A DNA stretch of 54,372 bases from Nanobdellota archaeon. GTDB lineage: Archaea > Nanobdellota > Nanobdellia > SCGC-AAA011-G17 > GW2011-AR17. The notes below the pieces were generated by a model. It was not told the DNA's origin. It made no database searches and worked only from the letters and a program-made list of their open reading frames with translations. Every line of letters starts with the position of its first letter. Positions within the stretch are counted from its first letter, which is position 1. The stretch is taken from positions 1 to 54,372 of the forward strand of contig DUFP01000009.1 in the NCBI GenBank assembly GCA_013331795.1, in the 5' to 3' direction. Made by a program: the position numbers and the translations under genes. Positions 48,844 through 54,372 of the stretch are shown one piece after another.

Positions 48844-49152
48844 ATGGAATTACGTAATAAGGTAGCAGTTTGTACAATAGGTTTGTTTATGTGTTGTGGA
48901 TATTTGGGATATGTAGCTGGTGTTCGTTCAGAGCGAGAGGATATCATTTTAGATAAAAGTAGCCTTGAAGCTATTGTCAAAAGACCTCATGATATGCTGC
49001 ACGTCTATTTGATGGATATGAATCATGATGATAAAAAAGATCTTGTTTTTGATAAGGAACCTTTTATCTATTATGGGGATATGCATGATGCTACTATTCT
49101 GTATTATAAAAAGGAGTCTGCTGCTGGATCTGTTTTCCAATATGATCCCTAA
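48844..49152 (+). CDS. Small membrane-anchored protein of unknown function (102 aa)
   Basis: Not recognised. MELRNKVAVCTIGLFMCCGYLGYVAGV is an N-terminal signal anchor, followed by an extracytoplasmic or luminal domain (KRPHDMLHVYLMDMNHDDKKDLVFDKEPFIYYGDM). The DMNHDDKKDLVF stretch resembles EF-hand/FG-GAP-like calcium loops of extracellular repeat proteins, but this is too short to assign. The ATG at 48844 is chosen because a GGAG ribosome binding site is 6-8 nt upstream. The product was probably exported or membrane-tethered. It follows the KH-domain gene by 15 nt. Confidence 0.65.
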   Translation: MELRNKVAVCTIGLFMCCGYLGYVAGVRSEREDIILDKSSLEAIVKRPHDMLHVYLMDMNHDDKKDLVFDKEPFIYYGDMHDATILYYKKESAAGSVFQYDP

Positions 49153-49203
49153 TTTTTTCTTTTTTAATAAAGTTTATAAAAGCCTAGATTTTGTTTGAAA
49201 GAA

Positions 49204-49968
49204 ATGCTTCTTAATGAGATTAAAGATAAAAAAGAGTATCGTGGACTGAGTGATGCATTTGTTTCTCGTGTAGTTCAGCCTTATACACTGCAATATAATG
49301 AATATAATGAGAAAGAAAAAAAGAAATTGATTAAAGATGCACGAGCGCGGTTACGAGAGCTTTATGGTGCATTTCTTATTCCTGGGTATGAACGAAGAAA
49401 GAAATATCTTGCTGCTATGACTCAATGGAATGATATTGAAAAATGTGAGAGAATATTATCTTTCCATGTTTCGAGTAAAGAACGACTGCCCTATTATTCT
49501 AAATTATATTCTAAACTCCAAAGTAAGATTCATTATAAAACTATTTTAGATTTAGGCTGTGGAATGAATGTGTTTTCTCGGCCTTGGATGGGGCATATAC
49601 AATATTATGGTATTGATATCAATAAAGATGATATTGATTTTTGTAATACTTATTTAGAAAAATTTCAATTAGCTGGAGGAGTGCGTTGGGGGGATCTTTT
49701 GAGTTTTGATACCTTTGTGAAAACAGATGTGTGTTTTTTATTTAAAGTTCTTGAAGGTTTGGAAGCTCTTGAACGAGGGAGTACAGAGAAGTTATTGAAG
49801 AAAATAACAAGTCCTTATATTGTTGCGAGCTTTGCTACTCGTAGTTTAGGAGGGGGAAAAGTGATTTCTGCACGGCGGTTGAAATGGTTTGAACAGCTGG
49901 TTCCAGTGCATGAGAAGTTTAGTCTTGGGACTGAGGTGTATTATATTATAAGGAGAGATTCCTTTTGA
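49204..49968 (+). CDS. 16S rRNA methyltransferase of the ArmA/Rmt/FmrO family
   Basis: In bacteria this family makes m7G1405 in 16S rRNA and gives high-level aminoglycoside resistance. The whole layout matches: N-terminal KDKKEYRGLSDAFVSRVV and LIKDARARLRELYGAFLIP, helical SFHVSSKERLPYY, SAM motif TILDLGCGMNVFSRPWM, GIDINKDDIDF, then VCFLFKVLEGLE, VASFATRSLGGG and the end LGTEVYYIIRR. Counterparts remembered from RmtB are HASTKERL, LDIACGLNPLAL, LIFKLLPLLE, SFPTRSLGG and IGTELIYLIKK. The ATG at 49204 is preferred over a TTG 9 nt earlier because a TATA-like agtttataaaag lies 22-34 bp before it. Its target in archaeal ribosomes is unknown. Length 254 aa. Confidence 0.9.
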   Translation: MLLNEIKDKKEYRGLSDAFVSRVVQPYTLQYNEYNEKEKKKLIKDARARLRELYGAFLIPGYERRKKYLAAMTQWNDIEKCERILSFHVSSKERLPYYSKLYSKLQSKIHYKTILDLGCGMNVFSRPWMGHIQYYGIDINKDDIDFCNTYLEKFQLAGGVRWGDLLSFDTFVKTDVCFLFKVLEGLEALERGSTEKLLKKITSPYIVASFATRSLGGGKVISARRLKWFEQLVPVHEKFSLGTEVYYIIRRDSF

Positions 49969-50092
49969 TTCTGCTCTTGTTGTGGACAAGGCTTGGACAA
50001 AATTATTTTGGCACTACAAGCCTTATATCCATTGAATTTGATCCTATGGACAGATAGACACGTTTGGCAGCGGGTGTGCGCCAGCCTTATAA
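49969..50092 (+). ncRNA. Candidate structured RNA between the methyltransferase and endonuclease genes
   Basis: The 148-nt gap holds three potential hairpins. One is AAGGCTT (49988-49994) with AAGCCTT (50018-50024), enclosing CAAAA/TTTTG. The second is TCCAT/ATGGA (about 50028-50055). The third is a G+C-rich TGGC...GCCA hairpin near 50065-50081 (GGCAGCGGGTGTGCGCC), out of place in this AT-rich genome. A TATA-like tattataa at about 49937-49946 would start a transcript here; a second TATA-like ccttataatg near 50083 fits the endonuclease gene. It has no tRNA T arm and no protein frame. It may be an RNA gene or leader; this is speculative. Confidence 0.35.
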
Positions 50093-50116
50093 TGGGTTTT
50101 TGTTTACATTGATTTT

Positions 50117-50791
50117 ATGCGATCTTCTGTGTATGAACTTATTGGTGCTATTTATGGTGATGGCCATATTCATAGTACTGAAAATAGGGTGACTTTAGTT
50201 GGTTCGTTGGAAGATTATTACTATTATACTTTTTATCTTAAACCACTTATAGAAAAACTTTTTCCTGGAATAAATGTTTATATTAGAAAAAGAAATGATA
50301 GAAATTCTTACTATCTTAGCTTTGAGTCAAAGGATGCTTTTCAAAAACTTCAAAGCTTTCATTTATGGCGGGGTGCTAAAAATAATCTTGTTTTACCTAT
50401 TTTGCCAAATTCTCTAAGTTTAAAACTTTTCCTTAGAGGACTTTTTGATACTGATGGTTCTCTTAAATTTTCTAAACAAAGTAAAAATATTAATTATTAT
50501 CCTAGAATTCAATATGCTTTCAAAGAGAGTGATTTCTCGAGGGATTTAGGTACTTTTCTTTCTCAAGCAGGTTTTACTTTTTGCCGCTGGTATGATAAAA
50601 GAGATAAAGAATACTATTACCAAATATCTGGAGATAGTTTTCTTCATACATGGATTAAAACTGTTGGTTTGTCAAATCCTGTACACTATAGTAAATATCT
50701 CTATTGGAAAAGATTTGGTTATTTTATACCTAGATCAAGTTTAGCTTTTCGGATGAATGCATTACATTTAAAAACAGAGGATCTTTTTTAG
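50117..50791 (+). CDS. Free-standing LAGLIDADG homing endonuclease
   Basis: A DNA endonuclease of the intron/intein-mobility type. Two LAGLIDADG helices are present: LIGAIYGDGHIH at about residues 8-19 and LFLRGLFDTDGSLKF at about residues 106-120. Both keep the acidic residue. A C-terminal region of the repeat (DFSRDLGTFLSQAGF, KTVGLSNPVHYSKYLYW) follows each. At 224 aa it is a normal monomeric enzyme. It is not inside an intein: no splicing motifs flank it. It ends 15 nt before the 5' end of tRNA-Gln, whose TATA-like box lies within its last codons. It may serve the tRNA introns next door. Confidence 0.9.
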   Translation: MRSSVYELIGAIYGDGHIHSTENRVTLVGSLEDYYYYTFYLKPLIEKLFPGINVYIRKRNDRNSYYLSFESKDAFQKLQSFHLWRGAKNNLVLPILPNSLSLKLFLRGLFDTDGSLKFSKQSKNINYYPRIQYAFKESDFSRDLGTFLSQAGFTFCRWYDKRDKEYYYQISGDSFLHTWIKTVGLSNPVHYSKYLYWKRFGYFIPRSSLAFRMNALHLKTEDLF

Positions 50792-50796
50792 ATATA

Positions 50797-50855
50797 GGCC
50801 GCTTATAGCCCCGTAGAAAGTACTGTTTAGGCAGTCCTTACGGAGTGTAGCGGCC
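50797..50855 (+). other. Leader helix of the tRNA-Gln precursor
   Basis: GGCCGCT at 50797-50803, just upstream of the tRNA 5' end, is perfectly complementary to AGCGGCC at 50849-50855, the D-loop of the tRNA. In the precursor this 7-bp helix would enclose the acceptor 5' strand and the whole first intron. It could help form the splicing substrate before RNase P cuts the leader. Confidence 0.45.
50817..50845 (+). other. tRNA-Gln intron 1 (after position 10)
   Basis: A 29-nt intron. CCGT (exon, 50811-50814) pairs with ACGG (50840-50843) as a 4-bp central helix, flanked by 3-nt bulges AG|A (50815-50817) and AG|T (50844-50846), with inner helix AAGTACTG/CAGTCCTT (one mismatch) and loop TTTAGG. 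This is a bulge-helix-bulge substrate for the archaeal splicing endonuclease, and cutting after the second bulge nucleotide on both sides rebuilds positions 8-14 exactly. Confidence 0.75.
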
Positions 50856-50857
50856 AA

Positions 50858-50882
50858 ACTTTCAGTTAAGCTGTAGGACCAT
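50858..50882 (+). other. tRNA-Gln intron 2 (after position 21)
   Basis: A 25-nt intron in the D-loop. GGCC (exon) faces GACC (intron, three of four pairs), flanked by bulges AA|A (50856-50858) and AT|T (50881-50883), with inner stem CTttCAG/CTGtAG and loop TTAAG. Cutting after the second bulge nucleotide on each side rebuilds A21 followed by the D-stem TCAT. The geometry is weaker than for intron 1, so the boundaries may shift by one nucleotide. Confidence 0.6.
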
Positions 50883-50933
50883 TCATTTCGCCCTTTGGAG
50901 GCGGAGACCCAGGTTCGAATCCTGGCGGGGCTA

Positions 50934-50945
50934 TTTTTATTTTTA
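50934..50945 (+). terminator. T-rich terminator of tRNA-Gln
   Basis: tttttattttt directly follows the discriminator base (the T run begins within two nucleotides). Oligo-T tracts are the usual archaeal termination signal. Confidence 0.5.
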
Positions 50946-50980
50946 GATATTCTTTTAAAGTTCATTTCTTTCTCGACTGT

Positions 50981-52162
50981 ATGGAGTTTCAAAAAGAGGA
51001 ATTTAAATTACTCTGGAAAGTGTATCTTGCTGAGTTACTGAGAGGTATTGGTGCATTTATTGTCCCTTTTATGACTATATTTTTACAGGGGAAATCTTTA
51101 AGCCTTGCACAAATAGGGATCTTGTTAGGGATAGTTTCTCTTACTAACTTTTTCTTTGAAATCCCTACTGGTGTTATTGCTGATAAATATGGAAGGAAGT
51201 TTTCGGCATTGTTAGGATTTACTGTATCTTACCTTAGTTTTTTTCTTATGATTTTTACTAGTTCTTATTCCGTTTTGATGCTCCTTTTTTTCTTTCATGG
51301 TGTTGGATTTACTTTTATTTCTGGAGCTTATGATGGTTGGATTTATGAGTATTTGAAGTCACATAAAAAAGAAAAGTATATGCATAATTTTTATTCCAGA
51401 AGACTAAGCTTCTCTTATCTGGGGTTTGTTGTTTCTGCTCTACTTGCCGGATATTTTGTTTCATTCTTAGATCTGTATTGGTTAATTGTTTTTGATACTG
51501 CCTTTGGTCTATTGTTTATCCTTTTTTTATTACAAGTTCCTGATCCACCATTACTTAAAAAAAAGGAATCAATGAGATTTAAGACTTTTTTTGAAACAAT
51601 TAAAACTGGTTTTTTTCTTATAAAAAATAATAGAAATCTTTCTCTCCTTGTTCTTGCTTCAATATTCTTTAGTTTTACTTTTGGGGCTAATGAATTGCTT
51701 TATCAACCGGCTTATGTTGAATTAGGAACTCCTCTTTCTTATTTGGGTTATATTGCTTCCATTGGTGCAGTTCTTCTTTTTGTTATTCCCAATTTACTTT
51801 TACAGTCTAATAAAAAATATCCTAGAAAAACAATGATTATTTTTTCTTTCTTGGATTTTATTCTTGTTTGTTCTCTCTTCTTTGTTTCTAATTATTTTCT
51901 CTTTGCATTCCTTCTTATTCTTTCTTCTTTGTGTAGTTCAATAGTTCTTCCAACTTCAGATAGTCTTTTTCAGCATAGTTCTAAAACAGAAGTTCGAGCT
52001 ACTGCTATGTCTATATATAATATGCTTCTTTCAGTGGTATTTTTTATTGTTTTTATTTCTTTTGGAGCATTGGCAGATATTTTTGGTGCTCAGGTAATAT
52101 TGGCTTTGTCTGGTTTGTTTATTATCCCCAGTATTATTTGTTATTGTTTAATAAAAGAGTAA
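50981..52162 (+). CDS. Major facilitator superfamily transporter
   Basis: Membrane transporter of unknown substrate. The N-terminal half has LLWKVYLAELLRGIGAFIVPFMTIFL and the signature loop 2-3 motif PTGVIADKYGRKFSALLGF (the G-x-x-x-D-R/K-x-G-R-K/R pattern of MFS). About 12 hydrophobic helices are visible across 393 aa, split by a central cytoplasmic loop (PDPPLLKKKESMRFKTFFE). The second half includes IPNLLLQSNKKYPRKTMIIFSF and STKxEVRATAMSIYNMLLS-type residues. The closest look is to drug-efflux-like permeases, but this is not firm. A TATA-like tcttttaaagttc lies 26-38 bp before the ATG, so the mRNA is probably leaderless. Confidence 0.88.
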   Translation: MEFQKEEFKLLWKVYLAELLRGIGAFIVPFMTIFLQGKSLSLAQIGILLGIVSLTNFFFEIPTGVIADKYGRKFSALLGFTVSYLSFFLMIFTSSYSVLMLLFFFHGVGFTFISGAYDGWIYEYLKSHKKEKYMHNFYSRRLSFSYLGFVVSALLAGYFVSFLDLYWLIVFDTAFGLLFILFLLQVPDPPLLKKKESMRFKTFFETIKTGFFLIKNNRNLSLLVLASIFFSFTFGANELLYQPAYVELGTPLSYLGYIASIGAVLLFVIPNLLLQSNKKYPRKTMIIFSFLDFILVCSLFFVSNYFLFAFLLILSSLCSSIVLPTSDSLFQHSSKTEVRATAMSIYNMLLSVVFFIVFISFGALADIFGAQVILALSGLFIIPSIICYCLIKE

Positions 52163-52195
52163 ACTTTTTAAATATCTCTTAAGGACTAAAATCCT

Positions 52196-53320
52196 ATGTA
52201 TAAAGTTATTTCCTTTTATCGTTATGTTTCTTTACAGAATATAGAAGTCTTCCGAAAAGAAATTGCTGAGAAATGTATAGAATCTCATATTTTAGGTAGA
52301 ATCCTTCTTGCACATGAAGGTATTAATGGTGCTGTTTGTGGTGATGAAAAGTCCATAGTAAAATTTCAATCTTTTTTAGAACAATCTTTCCCTTCTTTGA
52401 CTTATAGAGAACAAGATGTTAAGGAACAAAGTTATCATAAGCTTGTAGTTCGTCTACGAAAGGAAATTGTTGTTTTTGGGAAAAATGTTTCTGTTGAACA
52501 TACTGGAAAGCATCTTTCGCCTCAAGAATTAGATTCTTGGTACAAAGAGAAAAAAGATTTTGTGATTATTGATGCACGAAATGTACATGAAGCTGAAGTA
52601 GGGAAATTTAAAGATGCCTTTGTGCTTCCTATAAAACACTTTAGAGATTTCCCTGAAGCAATTAAAAAATTTGAAAACTTAAAAGAAAAAAAAGTTGTGG
52701 TGTATTGTACTGGTGGCATTCGCTGTGAAAAAGCTTCTGCGTATATGAAACAAGAAGGTTTCACAGATGTATATCAAGTTGATGGGGGAATAATTAATTA
52801 TGTAAATCAATTTCCTGAAGGATTTTATGAAGGTTCATGTTTTGTTTTTGATGATAGATTAAGTTCCTATATTGAAAAACCTATCAGTAGATGTACTCTT
52901 TGTCATGCTGCTTGTGCAGAGTATACAAATTGTTATAATCTTGATTGTGATACATTATTTATTTGTTGTTCAACTTGCCGAGAAAAAATGAAAAATACTT
53001 GTAGTCTTGTTTGTAAAGATGCTCCTCGACAGAGAATTATGAAAGAAAAGAATAAAGAACTTCCTATTGTTGGTGTTGTAGAAAATTATTATCCTCATGC
53101 AAAAGTAGCTCTTGTACGTTTGGAAGGGAATATTTCTGTGCAGTCTTCTGTTTTATTTCAAGGAACAACAACAAAATCTATCCAAGAAAAAATTGTTGAA
53201 TTACGAGATTATGATGGTAATGTTCTTGAAAAAGCACAGAGAGGAATGAGAATAACTTTTCCAGTACAAGAAAAAGTGCGAACACATGATATTATGGTCC
53301 TTATGAAGGTAGCAGAATGA
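52196..53320 (+). CDS. trhO: tRNA uridine 5-oxyacetic acid-type hydroxylase TrhO (rhodanese) with C-terminal EF-Tu-like barrel
   Basis: TrhO (YceA) hydroxylates the wobble uridine of tRNAs in bacteria. The N-terminal acylphosphatase-like domain (YRYVSLQNIEVFRKEI, LAHEGINGAVCG) is followed by a rhodanese domain (DARNVHEAEVGKF, catalytic VVVYCTGGIRCEKASAY) and a Cys-rich tail (CTLCHAACAEYTNCYNLDC...CCSTCREK). An extra domain of about 85 residues follows (from PIVGVVENYYPHAKVALVRL to THDIMVLMKV). It fits the domain-II-type beta-barrel of translation factors, with FQGTTTKSIQEKI in place of the TT..Q.V motif. Bacterial TrhO lacks it. Length 374 aa. It overlaps the next gene by 4 nt (ATGA). Confidence 0.88.
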   Translation: MYKVISFYRYVSLQNIEVFRKEIAEKCIESHILGRILLAHEGINGAVCGDEKSIVKFQSFLEQSFPSLTYREQDVKEQSYHKLVVRLRKEIVVFGKNVSVEHTGKHLSPQELDSWYKEKKDFVIIDARNVHEAEVGKFKDAFVLPIKHFRDFPEAIKKFENLKEKKVVVYCTGGIRCEKASAYMKQEGFTDVYQVDGGIINYVNQFPEGFYEGSCFVFDDRLSSYIEKPISRCTLCHAACAEYTNCYNLDCDTLFICCSTCREKMKNTCSLVCKDAPRQRIMKEKNKELPIVGVVENYYPHAKVALVRLEGNISVQSSVLFQGTTTKSIQEKIVELRDYDGNVLEKAQRGMRITFPVQEKVRTHDIMVLMKVAE

Positions 53321-53865
53321 AATTTGAAGATTTACGATTGTTAGAACAAGAAAGTGTTGCTCGAGGTATCCCTATTGTGGGTGCCAAAAAAGGAAAATGG
53401 CTGTATGATAAAATTGAGGAATTACAACCGCAGAAAATTTTAGAGTTAGGAAGTGCGAATGGATATAGTGGATGTATTCTTGGAAGTACAAGGGCAGAAT
53501 TATTAACGATAGAATTAGACTCTGTTATTGCACAAGAAGCAAAGAAAAACTATTCTTTTTTTCAAGTAAAGGCAAAAATTATTATTGGTGATGCTGTTGC
53601 AGAAGTAGAAAAAATGGCAAAGGATGTGAAGAGTCATAAACAATTTGATATCATTTTTATTGATTTTGCGAAGAAGAAATACCTTACAGTTTTAGAAGAT
53701 TGTATTTCCCTTTTGAAAACTGGTGGATATATTATTGCGGATAATATTATGTTTCTTGATGTACAAGAGTATAGAAAACGTGTTCAAGATCATCCTCAGT
53801 TACGGACAGAAATTATTCCTATCCTAGATGGTATTGCTTGTAGCCAAAAAATTAAGAGTCATTAG
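53317..53865 (+). CDS. Class I SAM-dependent O-methyltransferase (COMT/CCoAMT-like)
   Basis: A Rossmann-fold methyltransferase. KILELGSANGYSGCILGS is motif I, LLTIELDSVIAQEAKKNY motif II with the acidic residue binding the SAM ribose, and IIIGDAVAEVEKM follows. FDIIFIDFAKKKYLTVLEDCISLLKTGGYIIADNIMF is the DxD/K-type metal-binding segment typical of cation-dependent O-methyltransferases. Length 182 aa, shorter than most. It overlaps trhO by 4 nt, so it is cotranscribed with it and could act on the same tRNA position (for example methylating an introduced hydroxyl). In bacteria the TrhO product is methylated by a different enzyme, CmoB-type or TrmR; TrmR is an O-methyltransferase of this type in Bacillus, so the pairing is meaningful. 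Confidence 0.87.
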   Translation: MKFEDLRLLEQESVARGIPIVGAKKGKWLYDKIEELQPQKILELGSANGYSGCILGSTRAELLTIELDSVIAQEAKKNYSFFQVKAKIIIGDAVAEVEKMAKDVKSHKQFDIIFIDFAKKKYLTVLEDCISLLKTGGYIIADNIMFLDVQEYRKRVQDHPQLRTEIIPILDGIACSQKIKSH

Positions 53866-53896
53866 ATTTTTAAAGTCTAAGTTTCTCTTTGGTTTT

Positions 53897-54372
53897 ATGA
53901 AAAAAGTATTAGTAGCAGCGCCAGTTTGTGAATGGTATGAATATTGTTATCCAGAATTTTCTAAAGCTTTGAAAGGTTTGACGTATCCTAGGAAGGATAT
54001 TTTTTTGGTAGATAATTCTCAGGGAATGCGTTTTTTTCAGAGAGTTTTTGCAGATGGTTTTACTGTAGAAAAGAGTGAACATTTACATAGAATACGAGAT
54101 ATGGTGACACGAGACCATAATAGAATACGACAAAAGGTTTTAGATGATGGATATGACTACTTGCTTATTTTAGATTCTGATGTTATTCCACCTAAAGATA
54201 CTATTGAAAAGCTTATGGAACATGATAAAGATGTTGTCTCTGCAATGTTTTTTGGGCCACATGATATTGGAGGGGAAGTTAAAGTAATGCCTTTTGCTTG
54301 GGTGTTTTCTAAAGAAATTGGAGATTGGGATCATACAGGATATTTATTGGATTCTGAAATTTGGGAAGAGCC
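53897..54372 (+). CDS. Glycosyltransferase-like protein, 3'-truncated by window edge
   Basis: The gene starts at an ATG behind a TATA-like attttTAAAgtc and runs off the window after about 158 codons with no stop. MKKVLVAAPVCEWYEYCYPEF is followed by YPRKDIFLVDNSQG, RIRDMVTRDHNRIRQKVL and YDYLLILDSDVIPPKDTIEKLM. The last segment has the D-x-D-like LDSDVIPP motif of GT-A fold glycosyltransferases (GT2-like). It then reads DVVSAMFFGPHDIGG. Substrate and function cannot be assigned from the fragment. It may belong to a cell-surface glycosylation cluster outside the window. Confidence 0.7.
   Translation, partial: MKKVLVAAPVCEWYEYCYPEFSKALKGLTYPRKDIFLVDNSQGMRFFQRVFADGFTVEKSEHLHRIRDMVTRDHNRIRQKVLDDGYDYLLILDSDVIPPKDTIEKLMEHDKDVVSAMFFGPHDIGGEVKVMPFAWVFSKEIGDWDHTGYLLDSEIWEE

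Larger units (their letters stand above)
50807..50933 (+). tRNA. trnQ: tRNA-Gln(UUG) with two introns
   Basis: Removing 50817-50845 and 50858-50882 gives a 73-nt tRNA with every standard feature: acceptor AGCCCCG/CGGGGCT (7 perfect pairs), T8, D-arm GTGT-A14-G15-C-GG-CCAA-TCAT, anticodon stem TCGCC/GGCGG with loop CTTTGGA (anticodon TTG at 50895-50897), variable AGAC, T arm CCAGG-TTCGAAT-CCTGG and discriminator A. G15-C48 and T8-A14 tertiary pairs are kept. No CCA is encoded. A TATA-like acatttaaaaac lies 32-43 bp upstream inside the endonuclease gene, and TTTTTATTTTT follows as a terminator. The unspliced gene does not fold as a tRNA. Confidence 0.9.

Noticed and set aside
49969-50116. 5' half of a tRNA split by the homing endonuclease gene
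   Set aside because: No sequence complementary to the tRNA-Gln acceptor 3' strand is present there; the complete acceptor, D and anticodon arms are found downstream of the endonuclease gene.
1-54372. CRISPR arrays, rRNA genes, insertion sequences or transposases
   Set aside because: No regularly spaced direct repeats, no rRNA-like sequence and no transposase motifs or terminal inverted repeats were seen when reading both strands.

Overview
The window is one contiguous, gene-dense, AT-rich (roughly one third G+C by eye) archaeal chromosome segment. The replication, transcription and translation genes are archaeal: TBP, MCM, the two RFC subunits, FEN1, RadB, a HerA-like ATPase, archaeal TopA, Cdc48, aIF1A, aIF2-beta, Rio1 with a KH partner, Trm5, DUF424 and an NMD3-like protein. 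Many genes have a TATA-like box about 22-32 bp before the ATG, which implies leaderless mRNAs; others carry GGAG-type ribosome binding sites. Several genes look bacterial or were probably acquired: MutS, MutL, CGFS glutaredoxin, BolA, an A-type Fe-S carrier, TrhO, a Pol II-like DNA polymerase, a bacterial-clade IleRS-like enzyme and an ArmA/Rmt-like 16S rRNA methyltransferase. Short proteins, many small hypothetical membrane proteins and this mixed gene content suggest a DPANN archaeon, perhaps of the Woesearchaeota/Pacearchaeota type. That placement is inference.

Layout. 1-7.5 kb: seryl-tRNA synthetase (5' end outside the window), mutS, a minus-strand run bolA-grx-unknown 504-aa protein, then mutL. 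7.5-15 kb: a PH-domain membrane protein, a DUF1858/IscA fusion, a decayed LAGLIDADG/winged-helix gene, topA, radB, a winged-helix regulator and cdc48. 15-25 kb: polB, a PD-(D/E)XK nuclease-like protein with a metallophosphoesterase, a TrmB-like regulator, an inositol-phosphatase-family enzyme, fen1, trm5, a HExxH membrane protein, an intron-bearing tRNA-like gene and an MTAP-like phosphorylase. 25-32.7 kb: rlmE-herA, htpX, a two-repeat protein, rfcL-rfcS, a TRAM protein and three overlapping unknown genes. 32.7-44 kb: ileS, an SDR, tbp, two small membrane proteins, mcm, a CPBP protease, trxB carrying a complete intein, and a Glu/Leu dehydrogenase. 44-49.2 kb: an OB-fold protein and a translation/ribosome-biogenesis run (aIF2-beta, unknown, DUF424, NMD3-like, Dus, aIF1A, Rio1, KH). 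49.2-54.4 kb: the Rmt-like methyltransferase, a free-standing LAGLIDADG endonuclease, tRNA-Gln(UUG) with two introns, an MFS transporter, TrhO, an O-methyltransferase and a glycosyltransferase-like gene cut by the window end.

The strongest observations concern self-splicing and spliced elements. (1) The trxB intein sits between the two redox cysteines of the CxxC active site, so the second catalytic cysteine is also the +1 residue for protein splicing, and the first lies at -3 to the intein Cys1. This suggests redox-sensitive splicing. (2) The tRNA-Gln gene becomes a textbook 73-nt tRNA only if two short introns at non-canonical positions (after 10 and after 21) are removed, each with bulge-helix-bulge-like geometry. 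A homing endonuclease gene lies immediately upstream. (3) An archaeal homologue of the aminoglycoside-resistance 16S rRNA methyltransferases is present. No CRISPR array, rRNA gene or insertion sequence was seen.
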